Notes under the pieces: model-generated
Seen by the model: only the letters and a program-made list of their open reading frames with translations
The model's database searches: none
Told to the model about the DNA's origin: nothing
Assembly: GCF_003337355.1 (NCBI RefSeq)
Contig: NZ_QPJW01000020.1
Location: 1-51,008 of the forward strand
Source of the DNA: Fontibacillus phaseoli
GTDB taxonomy: Bacteria; Bacillota; Bacilli; Paenibacillales; Paenibacillaceae
Direction: 5' to 3'
Length of the DNA stretch: 51,008 nt
Made by a program: the position numbers and the translations under genes
Shown: in pieces, positions 1 to 7,817 of the stretch
How the letters are laid out: every line of letters starts with the position of its first letter
How positions within the stretch are numbered: position 1 is the first letter of the stretch

Positions 1-67
1 CAGATTTGTGGTCAGGCTAGCGTCTTTAGGCGCAGTTTGGCAACAGGGGGTTATACCCCAAGAGCAA

Positions 68-88
68 ACCACCCGTTGGACGGGTGGT
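68..88. repeat. Perfect 8-bp stem hairpin near the left edge
   Basis: ACCACCCG, a 5-nt loop TTGGA, then CGGGTGGT. There is no clear T-run behind it, so it is a weak terminator candidate. GC-rich hairpins of this kind also sit at the right ends of IS200/IS605-type elements, and this one lies beside a transposase remnant, but no tnpA/tnpB is visible to its left. The origin is uncertain; only the hairpin itself is directly seen. Confidence 0.4.
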
Positions 89-162
89 CATGATTTTCGA
101 GGAGGTGTAGATAGGTGCAACGTTATATATGGGCTGGAATCAAAGAGTTAGTTAAACTCTTC

Positions 163-807
163 TTACATTTTAACTGAATCTTTTCCAGGCCTGTTGATTA
201 ACCAGTATTGATACAGTAACAGAACCCACCCAGCAGGCAAATGGTGCAAACCTAGAAGGCGAGTAAAATCGGCAAACGTGAGATCGCTAAAGGCAGGGAC
301 TCGGATATATCTCATCGTAAACGCTTTTAGCAGCAGATAGACTAATAAAGCGATAAATAGTTGGCTGTATACGGCATTGGGCGTTGTACCAAATAAAGCA
401 GGAAATTTCAAATGCTGTTTAATCCACCGGAAAAACACTTCAATATGCCAGCGGAGCTTGTAGATTTCGGCGATTTTCTCAGCAGAAATCCGCTTCAAAC
501 TTGTCGCTAAAGTAATCGGATTTCCTGCCGAATCCCGAAATTTTACAACCCGATTCCGAAGCCTAGAACGATTGACTCCCGTGCCTAGTTGGCAAATGAC
601 GCCCTGCTCAATAAAAGAGTCCTCTGGTCTTTGGCGGCGGGAAGGGAGTGGTTCATGAAGAACCACTTCATCCTTTAACCGAATTACAAAATCTCTCTTT
701 TGTTCTACGTAGTTGTCGAATCGAGTGCACTTTGCATAAGCTCGGTCAGCGGCATTAATATAAGCAGCGTCGAAAAGCTCATTACTGCTGCCAATATCGT
801 GGTGATT
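163..807 (-). pseudogene. IS4-type transposase, C-terminal remnant
   Basis: The reading frame keeps the C-terminal half of an IS4-family DDE transposase. The signature Y-x2-R-x3-E-x6-K is intact in YKLRWHIEVFFRWIK and carries the catalytic Glu. It is followed by a hydrophobic tail (AVYSQLFIALLVYLL) usual for the family. Coding similarity continues upstream of the longest start-bearing frame, through DRAYAK and DFVIRLKD, which fit the second catalytic Asp region. An in-frame TGA at 808-810 then cuts it, and no N-terminal DDE domain or start codon follows within 1 kb. The copy is therefore broken and unlikely to be active. Element ends and target duplications could not be identified. Confidence 0.8.
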
Positions 808-1036
808 TCATACCGGCTCAACTACACGGTTAGGCTGTCCCCCTTATATACTAATAAGAGCGCATTGTAACCTTTAAAATACAACATACTGAATGACTGT
901 AAATAGTTAGGATTAGGAGGATTAGGTACGCTAATTTAAGAATTGGGGTTCTCTTAACATACTATGTTTAGATTCGATGTGAAAAACGGCATTCTGGATT
1001 TGATTAGTATTAATAATTTGCAATGGGGGGACGTTC

Positions 1037-1624
1037 ATGAGCCAAGAAAAAACAGACAAATGCATTTCTAGAAGCACGGCCGCCTTAAGGCAAGCCTTGT
1101 TGGATCTGATGTCGATTAAAGCCTTTCATGCCATTTCGGTCAAGGAAATCGTCGAGATGGCGGGATATAACCGGGGAACGTTTTACGCCCACTATGAAAG
1201 TAAAGAAATGCTGTTGGACGACGTTTTTTCGAAATTGATCGATGAATTGAAGCAGTCCTTCCGCGCGCCGTACGAGGAAGCGGAAATATTCCGGATCGAC
1301 GAATTGCCTGCAAACTCGGTGAAAATATTTGAACATTTCTTTCGGAATTCTTCCGTGTATACGATCCTGTTTAAAAGCGAGGTATTGCCTCCGTTTAAGG
1401 AGAAGATATTCGCCTCGCTAATGCAGATCGCCGCGGAGGACTTGGACTATACCCATGATTCGATTAACAGGGAATTCCTTTTGATTTATTCGATGAATGC
1501 CCTGCTAGGCCTTGTCTTCCACTGGATCGAGAGTGGATTTCATTATTCGCCGGATTATATGCAGGATCAGTTGGTCCGAATGATTAATTGGAAGCCGACT
1601 TCAACCAAAATCAATAGAAGATAA
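1037..1624 (+). CDS. TetR/AcrR-family transcriptional regulator
   Basis: 195 aa. The N-terminus (about residues 10-60) is a TetR helix-turn-helix: an amphipathic helix, then ISVKEIVEMAGYNRGTFYAHYESKEMLL, with the typical G-x-x-R-G-T-F-Y-x-H-Y core. The C-terminal ligand domain, with FRNSSVYTILFKSE and a WIESGF segment, resembles the TetR_C_8 type seen beside dehydrogenases and kinases. The start ATG follows a GGGGGGA purine block 6 nt upstream. It lies 156 bp before a co-directional short-chain dehydrogenase whose promoter region holds an inverted repeat, so local repression of that gene (and perhaps itself) is the simplest role. The effector cannot be read from sequence. Confidence 0.9.
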   Translation: MSQEKTDKCISRSTAALRQALLDLMSIKAFHAISVKEIVEMAGYNRGTFYAHYESKEMLLDDVFSKLIDELKQSFRAPYEEAEIFRIDELPANSVKIFEHFFRNSSVYTILFKSEVLPPFKEKIFASLMQIAAEDLDYTHDSINREFLLIYSMNALLGLVFHWIESGFHYSPDYMQDQLVRMINWKPTSTKINRR

Positions 1625-1678
1625 CGAAGAGTCGGCCGCATTTTGTACGTTAATGAACATTTATTGAACGATTAATGA

Positions 1679-1707
1679 TTGTAGTGCAGTTGGAGTTTAT
1701 CTATACT
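1679..1707 (+). promoter_or_regulatory. Candidate sigma-A promoter of the dehydrogenase gene
   Basis: TTGTAG, a 17-nt spacer, then TATACT (5/6 match to the -10 consensus). The predicted transcript starts near 1714, upstream of the inverted repeat at 1731-1761. The -35 is weak (3/6). Confidence 0.45.
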
Positions 1708-1730
1708 GATGGTGCATAGCGCAATAATAT

Positions 1731-1761
1731 TATTCACAGTCTAACCTATGGATTGTGAATA
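1731..1761. promoter_or_regulatory. Inverted repeat, possible TetR operator
   Basis: Arms TATTCACAGTC and GATTGTGAATA pair at 10 of 11 positions around a 9-nt centre, between the predicted start of transcription and the ribosome site of the dehydrogenase gene. Size and position suit a TetR-dimer operator acting as a roadblock. A 5' UTR hairpin is the alternative. Confidence 0.5.
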
Positions 1762-1780
1762 TTTTGGGAGGCATTTGAAA

Positions 1781-2539
1781 ATGAAACTTCAAAACCAAGT
1801 AGCGGTAGTAACCGGTGCTGCATCAGGAATGGGTAAACAAATTGCTCTGCTTTTTGCAAAAGAAGGAGCGAAAGTGGCGGTTTCGGATTTGAATCTGGAA
1901 GGAGCCCAGGCTACGGTAGAAGAAATCAAATCCCAGGGCGGTACGGCGTTTGCCATTAAGACAAACGTTGCCGTTGAAGAAGACATTCAAAATTTGATCG
2001 ATACGACAGTACAAAATTATGGTACGGTGGACATTCTCGTCAACAACGCAGGAATTATGGACGGTATGGAGCCGGCCGGTGAAATTAACGATGATAAATG
2101 GGAAAGAGTTTTTGCCATTAACACAACTAGTGTGATGCGTTCTACCCGTAAAGTGCTGCCGATCTTCCTTGAGAAGAAAAAAGGGGTCATCGTCAACGTG
2201 GCTTCGGCGGGCGGACTTAATGGCGCTCGTGCAGGCGCAACTTATACGGCATCAAAACATGCCGTTGTCGGTTTCACCAAAAACACAGGTTATATGTATG
2301 CTACCGAAGGCATTCGTTGCAATGCGATCGCTCCGGGCGGCGTAGAAACGAACATCGGGGCTTCCATGAACGGGATCAGCCAGTTCGGCTTTGGTAAACA
2401 GCAGCTCGGTATGGCGATTAACCCGCGTGTGGGCAAGCCCGAAGAGATTGCCAAAGTGGCCTTGTTCCTTGCGTCGGACGACTCAAGTTTCGTGAACGGA
2501 ACCGTGATTACGGCCGATGCCGGTTGGACAGCGTATTAA
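1781..2539 (+). CDS. Short-chain dehydrogenase/reductase (classical SDR)
   Basis: 252 aa, cytoplasmic Rossmann-fold NAD(P)-dependent oxidoreductase. Visible motifs are the cofactor loop TGAASGMG (residues 11-18), the NNAG structural motif, the catalytic Ser in NVASAGG and the Y155-x3-K159 pair in YTASK, and PGG near residue 185. The length is normal for the family. The start at 1781 is chosen because GGGAGG lies 9 nt upstream; an ATG at 1748 in the same frame has no ribosome site. It sits behind a TetR-family gene and ends at a bidirectional terminator shared with the convergent LacI gene. The substrate is not deducible; a small alcohol or keto compound, as in many TetR-SDR pairs, is a guess. 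Confidence 0.9.
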   Translation: MKLQNQVAVVTGAASGMGKQIALLFAKEGAKVAVSDLNLEGAQATVEEIKSQGGTAFAIKTNVAVEEDIQNLIDTTVQNYGTVDILVNNAGIMDGMEPAGEINDDKWERVFAINTTSVMRSTRKVLPIFLEKKKGVIVNVASAGGLNGARAGATYTASKHAVVGFTKNTGYMYATEGIRCNAIAPGGVETNIGASMNGISQFGFGKQQLGMAINPRVGKPEEIAKVALFLASDDSSFVNGTVITADAGWTAY

Positions 2540-2572
2540 TAAACGATTAGCAACGATAAACTAAACATGTTT

Positions 2573-2655
2573 AAGCGCGCCTCACTGTACAAGGGGACGC
2601 GCTTTTTTAAAATAAAGACCGCGAACTCCCATAACGGGCGTTCGCGGTCTTTATT
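2573..2655. terminator. Two stacked hairpins, bidirectional terminator
   Basis: Hairpin 1 has stem AAGCGCG/CGCGCTT (2573-2604) followed by a T-run. Hairpin 2 (2611-2655) is longer, with AATAAAGACCGCGAAC pairing with GTTCGCGGTCTTTATT, and gives T-rich flanks on both strands. It separates the convergent dehydrogenase and LacI-type genes. Confidence 0.85.
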
Positions 2656-2668
2656 TATGAGAGAAGAA

Positions 2669-3709
2669 TTAACTGATGTTCGGCGTGGATTCCCTGATGA
2701 CCGGTTTGGTATAAATATGGGAAACCTGATAAGGCTGAGCCGGATCGCCGATGCGGGAGAGAAGCATTTCCGCGGCTTTGACTCCCATTTCATTGCTGTA
2801 GATATGAACCGTCGTCAAATGAGGTTCCACGATGACGGATTCCGGACTATTGTCAAACCCGCAAATCACGAGATCCTGCGGAATCGATAGGTTACGGCTC
2901 TTCAGCGATTTCATTACGCTCACGGCAATGTAATCGTTCGCGCAGACAAAAACGGAAGGAAGGTCGCGTATCCCGTTCAACCGTTCATCTATCCATCCCG
3001 GCTCGGAGGAGAACAGACGGTCGTCGTCCACGATGCAGCGGGAGAGGTCGAGTTCGATTCCGGCTTCGGTCAGCGCCCGGTTGAAGCCCACCCATCTCTC
3101 GTTAAAGCTCCGGCAGTGGTTGTAATCGCCTATAAATCCGAAACTGCTGTAACCGCCATCAATTAATTTCTTGGTGAGGTGGTAGATGCTGTGTTCATTC
3201 TCCATCAGCAAGATGTCGGCTTGGAACTCCGGATAACAGATGTAAGCGGAGCAATCGATGAATATGGTCGGTATGCCGAGGCTCGTGATGAGCTTACTGT
3301 ATCCCAGATCAAAAAGCTCGATGCAAATAATGCCGTCCACATTGGATTCGTCGAAGTTGTTCGGCAATAACAAGCTTTTCTGCTCGATGTCCCTCACGAT
3401 GTGAATGGATAAATTGTAGCCTTCCGCACTGATCCTTTTCTCCAAGCCGCTGATCAGCAAGGATCCGAAATGGGAAGTGTTGGGCAAATTCTCCGTCAGC
3501 AGGGCGATGTTTCCCGAGCTTCTGGACAAAATGCTATCGTTCTCCATAAATGCGAATTGCTTATATTTTAACTCGATCGCTTTCTTAATCACCTTATTCC
3601 GTGTCTCATCGGGAATGCTTTCGCTTCCGTTGAGCGCTTTGGAGGCAGTGTTTCGGGAGATACCCAATGCATCGGCGATGTCCTGGATCGTTACTTTTTC
3701 CTTCGCCAT
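2669..3709 (-). CDS. LacI-family transcriptional regulator of the fructan locus
   Basis: 346 aa. The N-terminal LacI helix-turn-helix (TIQDIADALGISRNTASKAL, residues 7-26, with the hinge following) precedes a periplasmic-binding-protein-like effector domain. That domain shows the usual VFVCANDYIAVSVMKSL and DLVICGFDNSP motifs near residues 250-290. A GAGGTG ribosome site lies 6-7 nt before the ATG. It is transcribed divergently from the sugar permease operon across a 400-bp AT-rich region with repeated motifs, so it most likely controls that operon, probably as a sugar-relieved repressor. The ligand is inferred from neighbours (fructan oligosaccharides or fructose), not from the sequence. Confidence 0.9.
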   Translation of the reverse strand: MAKEKVTIQDIADALGISRNTASKALNGSESIPDETRNKVIKKAIELKYKQFAFMENDSILSRSSGNIALLTENLPNTSHFGSLLISGLEKRISAEGYNLSIHIVRDIEQKSLLLPNNFDESNVDGIICIELFDLGYSKLITSLGIPTIFIDCSAYICYPEFQADILLMENEHSIYHLTKKLIDGGYSSFGFIGDYNHCRSFNERWVGFNRALTEAGIELDLSRCIVDDDRLFSSEPGWIDERLNGIRDLPSVFVCANDYIAVSVMKSLKSRNLSIPQDLVICGFDNSPESVIVEPHLTTVHIYSNEMGVKAAEMLLSRIGDPAQPYQVSHIYTKPVIRESTPNIS

Positions 3710-4099
3710 AATTTCACCTCAACTATCCTGTTCTTTATCTGTCTCCACGCAGGTGGGTAATTGTCTAATTTTGTCTCTCTCAAATGTATAATAGTTTACG
3801 CAAGATAGCAACAAAAATTTTACAAATGCACAATTTAGTTTGCATTCTTAGTTTGAGAGGTTTACAAAGATAAACTATTTGCTTAAGAGAATAGCCCAAA
3901 ATTTATTTTAAAATCAAATAAAATAACCTGTTTATCAGCTGATTAAACTTTATAAAGGGATCTAACATTGATTTTGTAAATATTTTCACCTTATTTTGCG
4001 CTAAAAATATTGTCAAATGCACATTATAATTTTTACATATTGTATTGACGTATGAGAAGCAGTTTGATAAATTGTAAATGCAACAGGGAGGCTCTATCC
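3710..4099. promoter_or_regulatory. Divergent regulatory region with CAAATG repeats and a GTTTA dyad
   Basis: About 390 bp, strongly AT-rich, with no gene. It contains CAAATG-type direct repeats at 3781, 3823 and 4014 (extended as TACAAATGCACA and GTCAAATGCACA), with a fourth at 4134 inside the leader of the permease gene. There is also an inverted repeat GTTTA-N6-TAAAC at 3860-3875. These are candidate contacts for the divergent LacI-type protein. None has the perfect CG-centred LacI palindrome, so the assignment is tentative. Confidence 0.4.
4045..4073 (+). promoter_or_regulatory. Candidate promoter of the permease operon
   Basis: TTGACG at 4045-4050, a 17-nt spacer, then TAAATT at 4068-4073. 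The predicted start lies near 4080, giving a short leader that includes the five-codon frame at 4100. Confidence 0.4.
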
Positions 4100-4117
4100 A
4101 TGAAAACTGAATATTGA
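4100..4117 (+). other. Five-codon leader reading frame (MKTEY)
   Basis: ATG AAA ACT GAA TAT TGA, with a good GGGAGG site 8 nt upstream (4086-4091). It ends across the first in-frame TTG of the permease gene (4114). It may be a chance frame left by a start shift, or a tiny leader coupling translation to the downstream permease. Confidence 0.35.
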
Positions 4118-4170
4118 AAGCCTTTGCTATTGTCAAATGTAAACTTTCAGGAAGAATGGAGGCAAAGAAA

Positions 4171-5130
4171 TTGCAAAATTCAATGAAGGCAGATCACGGA
4201 AGCGCGGCGATGGGAAGCTCGGGCAGACCAGGACCCTTTGAATATTTGAAGAAACATTACTTTCTTTATCTAATGCTGGCTCCGGCCCTGATCCTGACCC
4301 TGATCTTCAAATACGGTCCCATGTATGGAGCCGTGATCGCGTTCAAGGATTTCAGTCCCATTAAGGGCATCCTCGGAAGCGAGTGGGTAGGATTCAAGCA
4401 TTTCTACAAGTTTCTGTCGTCCCCCAATTTTGAAGTGATTTTTATGAATACGCTTAAATTAAGCCTGTATGGGCTGCTTCTCAGCTTTCCCATTCCGATT
4501 CTGCTGGCGCTGATGCTGAATCAGGTACGCAGGGCGGGCGTGAAGAAGAACATTCAATTATTTTTGTACGCCCCTAACTTTATTTCCGTCGTTGTTGTTG
4601 TAGGCATGTTGTTTATCTTCTTGTCGCCGACGGGACCGATCAATCAGTTGGTCGTATGGATGACGGGCGAGCCGCTCATGTTCATGTCAAGGCCGGAATA
4701 TTTCCGCTGGATCTATATTCTATCCGATATTTGGACGGGAGCGGGTTGGTCCTCCATTATTTATGTTGCTGCGCTGGCGAACGTGGATCCGGAACTTCAT
4801 AACGCGGCGAGCCTCGACGGGGCTAACTTGTTCCAGCGGATTCGTAACATCGATCTTCCGACCATCCGGCCGATTATGGCGATCGTGTTTATTCTCGCGG
4901 CCGGCGGGATTATGTCAATCGGCTTCGAGAAGGCGTACCTGATGCAAACGGCCATGAACCTGCCTACCTCGGAAATCATTCCGACTTATGTTTATAAAAT
5001 CGGTCTGCAGTCAGGCGATTACGCATACTCCGCCGCCGTCGGGTTATTCAACGCGGTGATCAACGTCATCCTGCTGGTTACGGTGAATTTTATCGTCAAA
5101 AAACTGAACGAGGGCGAAGGTCTCTACTGA
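4171..5130 (+). CDS. LplB-type sugar ABC transporter permease
   Basis: 319 aa inner-membrane subunit with about six membrane segments (the first at YLMLAPALILTLIFKYGPMYG). The ATPase-docking EAA loop reads AASLDGANLFQRIRNIDLP near residue 215. The IFKYGPMYGAVIAFKDF start is characteristic of the LplB family that imports oligosaccharides in Paenibacillus. TTG at 4171 is preferred because GGAGG sits 8 nt before it; an upstream TTG at 4114 lacks a ribosome site at proper distance. It is first in an operon with a second permease (18-nt gap) and a lipoprotein. The substrate is inferred from the downstream fructosidase and fructokinase to be fructan oligomers. Confidence 0.9.
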   Translation: MQNSMKADHGSAAMGSSGRPGPFEYLKKHYFLYLMLAPALILTLIFKYGPMYGAVIAFKDFSPIKGILGSEWVGFKHFYKFLSSPNFEVIFMNTLKLSLYGLLLSFPIPILLALMLNQVRRAGVKKNIQLFLYAPNFISVVVVVGMLFIFLSPTGPINQLVVWMTGEPLMFMSRPEYFRWIYILSDIWTGAGWSSIIYVAALANVDPELHNAASLDGANLFQRIRNIDLPTIRPIMAIVFILAAGGIMSIGFEKAYLMQTAMNLPTSEIIPTYVYKIGLQSGDYAYSAAVGLFNAVINVILLVTVNFIVKKLNEGEGLY

Positions 5131-5148
5131 AGAAAGGAGCAAACTGTA

Positions 5149-6030
5149 ATGCCCATCAAACATTCCGGCCTGGATCGTTTCCTGCTTGCCTTAAACGCCA
5201 TCCTGCTAACCTTGGCCTTACTTCTTGTGGTCTTGCCGCTGCTTTACGTTGTCGTTGCCTCATTTATGGATCCTTCCGTCCTGCTCAGCCGGGGTTTGTC
5301 GTTTCGCATCTCCGACTGGACTTTGGGCGGTTACCAAAAGATTCTTTCCAATCCGGCCATGGTTCGAGGCTTTGGCAATGCGGTGCTGTATTCCGTCTCC
5401 TTTGCCTTGATTACGGTAACAGTATCCGTTTTTGCGGGGTATGCCTTGTCGGATGCCCGGTTAAAAGGCCGCGGATTATTCATGACTTTGTTTCTGATCA
5501 CCTTGTTCTTTGGTGGGGGACTCGTCCCTACGTATCTCCTGGTCAAGAACCTCGGCCTGATCGATACGATCTGGGCGGTAATCCTTCCCGGCGCGGTGAA
5601 TGTATGGAACATCATTTTGTCACGCACCTTTTTCAAAGGGGTGCCCCATGAACTGAAAGAAGCAGCCAATGTGGATGGGGCTTCCGAGATGAAGACTTTC
5701 TTCCAGATCGTACTGCCGCTTTCCAAACCGATTATTTTCGTCCTTGCGCTTTACGCTTTTGTCGGGCAGTGGAACTCTTACTTCGATGCCATGATTTATC
5801 TGGACAATCCGAATCTGCACCCGCTGCAGCTCGTTCTTCGCTCCATTCTGATTCAGAACCAGGTGGACCCGGGCATGATCAGCGATCAGCTGGCGATGGC
5901 GGAGATGAAGCGCTTGTCCGAGATTATTAAATACGCGGCCATCGTCATATCGAGCCTTCCGCTCGTCGTGATGTATCCGTTCTTCCAGAAGTATTTCGAG
6001 AAAGGTGTCATGGTCGGCTCCTTGAAATAG
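5149..6030 (+). CDS. LplC/YtcP-type sugar ABC transporter permease
   Basis: 293 aa, six predicted membrane segments beginning with LALNAILLTLALLLVVLPLLYVVV. The EAA docking loop is EAANVDGASEMKTFFQIVLP (about residues 170-189). The start ATG follows AAAGGAG. It is the partner of the preceding LplB-type permease, forming the heterodimeric channel. No ATPase gene follows, so energy probably comes from a shared MsmX-like ATPase encoded elsewhere, as is usual for this transporter class in Bacillales. Confidence 0.9.
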   Translation: MPIKHSGLDRFLLALNAILLTLALLLVVLPLLYVVVASFMDPSVLLSRGLSFRISDWTLGGYQKILSNPAMVRGFGNAVLYSVSFALITVTVSVFAGYALSDARLKGRGLFMTLFLITLFFGGGLVPTYLLVKNLGLIDTIWAVILPGAVNVWNIILSRTFFKGVPHELKEAANVDGASEMKTFFQIVLPLSKPIIFVLALYAFVGQWNSYFDAMIYLDNPNLHPLQLVLRSILIQNQVDPGMISDQLAMAEMKRLSEIIKYAAIVISSLPLVVMYPFFQKYFEKGVMVGSLK

Positions 6031-6085
6031 AAGTCGGCTGCACATAGATAATTTGATGAAGCACATGAATGGGAGGTCACTAAAA

Positions 6086-7702
6086 ATGATGAAAAAGAAC
6101 AAACAACAACCGGGATTCGCATTCAAGGCCGTATCCGCTTCCGTAATTGCATCCATGCTGCTGCTTTCCGCTTGCGGTAACGGGGGCGGCGGCGGGGCCG
6201 CCAGCAAGGAACAAGACCCGAACGGGAAGGTTACGCTGAACTTTATGACGCAAAGCTCCCCGCTTGCACCGGCAGACCCTAACGAGAAGCTGATCAATAA
6301 ACGGCTGGAGGAAAAAACAAACGTTCATATTAATTGGAAAAATTTCACCAAGGATGTGTTCGTGGAAAAAAGAAACCTCGCGATGGCGAGCGGCGACCTG
6401 CCCGATGCTATTTTTGATGCCGGATACAGTGATTATGAACTGTTGAAGCTGGCCAAGGACGGATCGATCATTCCGCTGAACGACCTGATCGACCAGTATA
6501 TGCCGAATTTGAATAAGGTGCTGGAAGAAGCGCCGGAATACAAAGCTATGATAACGGCGCCGGACGGCAACATTTACGCGTTTCCTTGGATCGAGGAACT
6601 CGGAAGCGGCAAAGAGCGCATCCAGGCCGTGGACGCCGTACCTTGGATCAATGTGGAGTGGCTAAAGAACCTCGGACTCGAAATGCCGAAAACGACGGAA
6701 GAACTGAAAAAAGTGCTGATCGCTTTTAAAACCCAGGATCCGAACGGAAACGGGCAGGCGGACGAAATCCCGCTGTCCTTTATCAATAAGCCGGGCGCCG
6801 AGGATCTCGTCTTCCTTTTCGCCTCGTTCGGCCTTGGGGAAAACCCGGATCACGCGGTAGTCACGAATGACGGGAAAGTTGTATTTACCCCTGCAGAAGA
6901 AGGATATAAGAATGCGGTGAAATACATTAACGAGCTTTATAAGGAAGGACTTATCGATATTGAAGCTTATACGCAGGACTGGAGCACCTACCTGGCTAAA
7001 GGGAAGGACCACAAATACGGCCTTTACTTCTCCTGGGATAAGGGCAATATCTCCGGTGCCGATGACAGCTACGATGTCATGCCTCCTGTAGCCGGTCCCG
7101 ATGGCGAAATCAATGTTACCCGGACGAACGCCCTCGGTTTCTATCGCGGGAAAATGGTAGTTACCAGCTCCAATAAAAACTTGGAAACTACGGCAAAATG
7201 GGTCGATCAAATGTATTTCCCGATCCAATCGGTTCAAAACAACTGGGGAACCTACGGGGACGAGACGCAGCAAAATATCTTCGAGTACGACGAGGCGAAT
7301 AATGCGCTGAAGCATTTGCCGCTGAACGGAACCGCGCCCGTGGAATTAAGGGACAAGACGAGCGTGGGCGGTCCGCTCGCGATTCTAGACAGCTATTACG
7401 GCAAATACACCACATTGCCGGATGATGCCAAAGAAAAAATGCGGATCGTTAAGGAAATTATGGCTCCAAAAATGAAAGCCGAAAATGTGATGCCAAGCGT
7501 GTTTAATTCCATCGAAGATTTGGATCGCTTGACGACCATCGAAACGGATCTGTTCGCTTATGTGTTGAGAATGCGTACCGAATGGTACCAAAACGGCAAG
7601 ATCGATCAACAGTGGGATGCATATCTGAAAGAATTGGACCGGTTAGGCCTGCAGGAATGGCTTCAAATTAAACAATCCGGTTACGACAGAGCCGCAAAAT
7701 AA
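6086..7702 (+). CDS. Extracellular sugar-binding lipoprotein (LplA-type)
   Basis: 538 aa. The signal peptide ends in the lipobox LLSAC near residue 25, followed by a GNGGGGG linker, so the mature protein is lipid-anchored on the outer face of the membrane. The 500-residue binding domain (LNFMTQSSPLAPADPNEKL onward, with QDPNGNGQADEIPL) is typical of the large solute-binding proteins paired with LplB/LplC permeases. The start at 6086 has GGGAGG 9 nt upstream; in-frame ATGs at 6053 and 6062 do not. It would capture oligosaccharides, most likely products of the secreted levanase, for the two upstream permeases. A stable hairpin follows the stop. Confidence 0.9.
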   Translation: MMKKNKQQPGFAFKAVSASVIASMLLLSACGNGGGGGAASKEQDPNGKVTLNFMTQSSPLAPADPNEKLINKRLEEKTNVHINWKNFTKDVFVEKRNLAMASGDLPDAIFDAGYSDYELLKLAKDGSIIPLNDLIDQYMPNLNKVLEEAPEYKAMITAPDGNIYAFPWIEELGSGKERIQAVDAVPWINVEWLKNLGLEMPKTTEELKKVLIAFKTQDPNGNGQADEIPLSFINKPGAEDLVFLFASFGLGENPDHAVVTNDGKVVFTPAEEGYKNAVKYINELYKEGLIDIEAYTQDWSTYLAKGKDHKYGLYFSWDKGNISGADDSYDVMPPVAGPDGEINVTRTNALGFYRGKMVVTSSNKNLETTAKWVDQMYFPIQSVQNNWGTYGDETQQNIFEYDEANNALKHLPLNGTAPVELRDKTSVGGPLAILDSYYGKYTTLPDDAKEKMRIVKEIMAPKMKAENVMPSVFNSIEDLDRLTTIETDLFAYVLRMRTEWYQNGKIDQQWDAYLKELDRLGLQEWLQIKQSGYDRAAK

Positions 7703-7717
7703 TACCTTACTATTTAT

Positions 7718-7768
7718 GAGGGAGGCCGCGTAGCTGACAGCGAAGAGATGTTTATACGCGGGCCTCTT
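7718..7768 (+). terminator. Intercistronic hairpin after the binding-protein gene
   Basis: GAGGGAGGCCGCGTA pairs, with one bulge, with TACGCGGGCCTC. The tail is only weakly T-rich, so it is more likely a 3'-end stabiliser or partial terminator that gives higher binding-protein mRNA than GH32 mRNA. Confidence 0.5.
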
Positions 7769-7817
7769 TCTAAATAGATATAGAAAAGAAGAGAAGGAGA
7801 GGGACATTATTTCTACT

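Noticed and set aside
2567..2890. Plus-strand frame over the terminator and the end of the LacI-type gene
   Set aside because: It runs through both terminator stems and is antisense to the conserved end of the regulator; no ribosome site.
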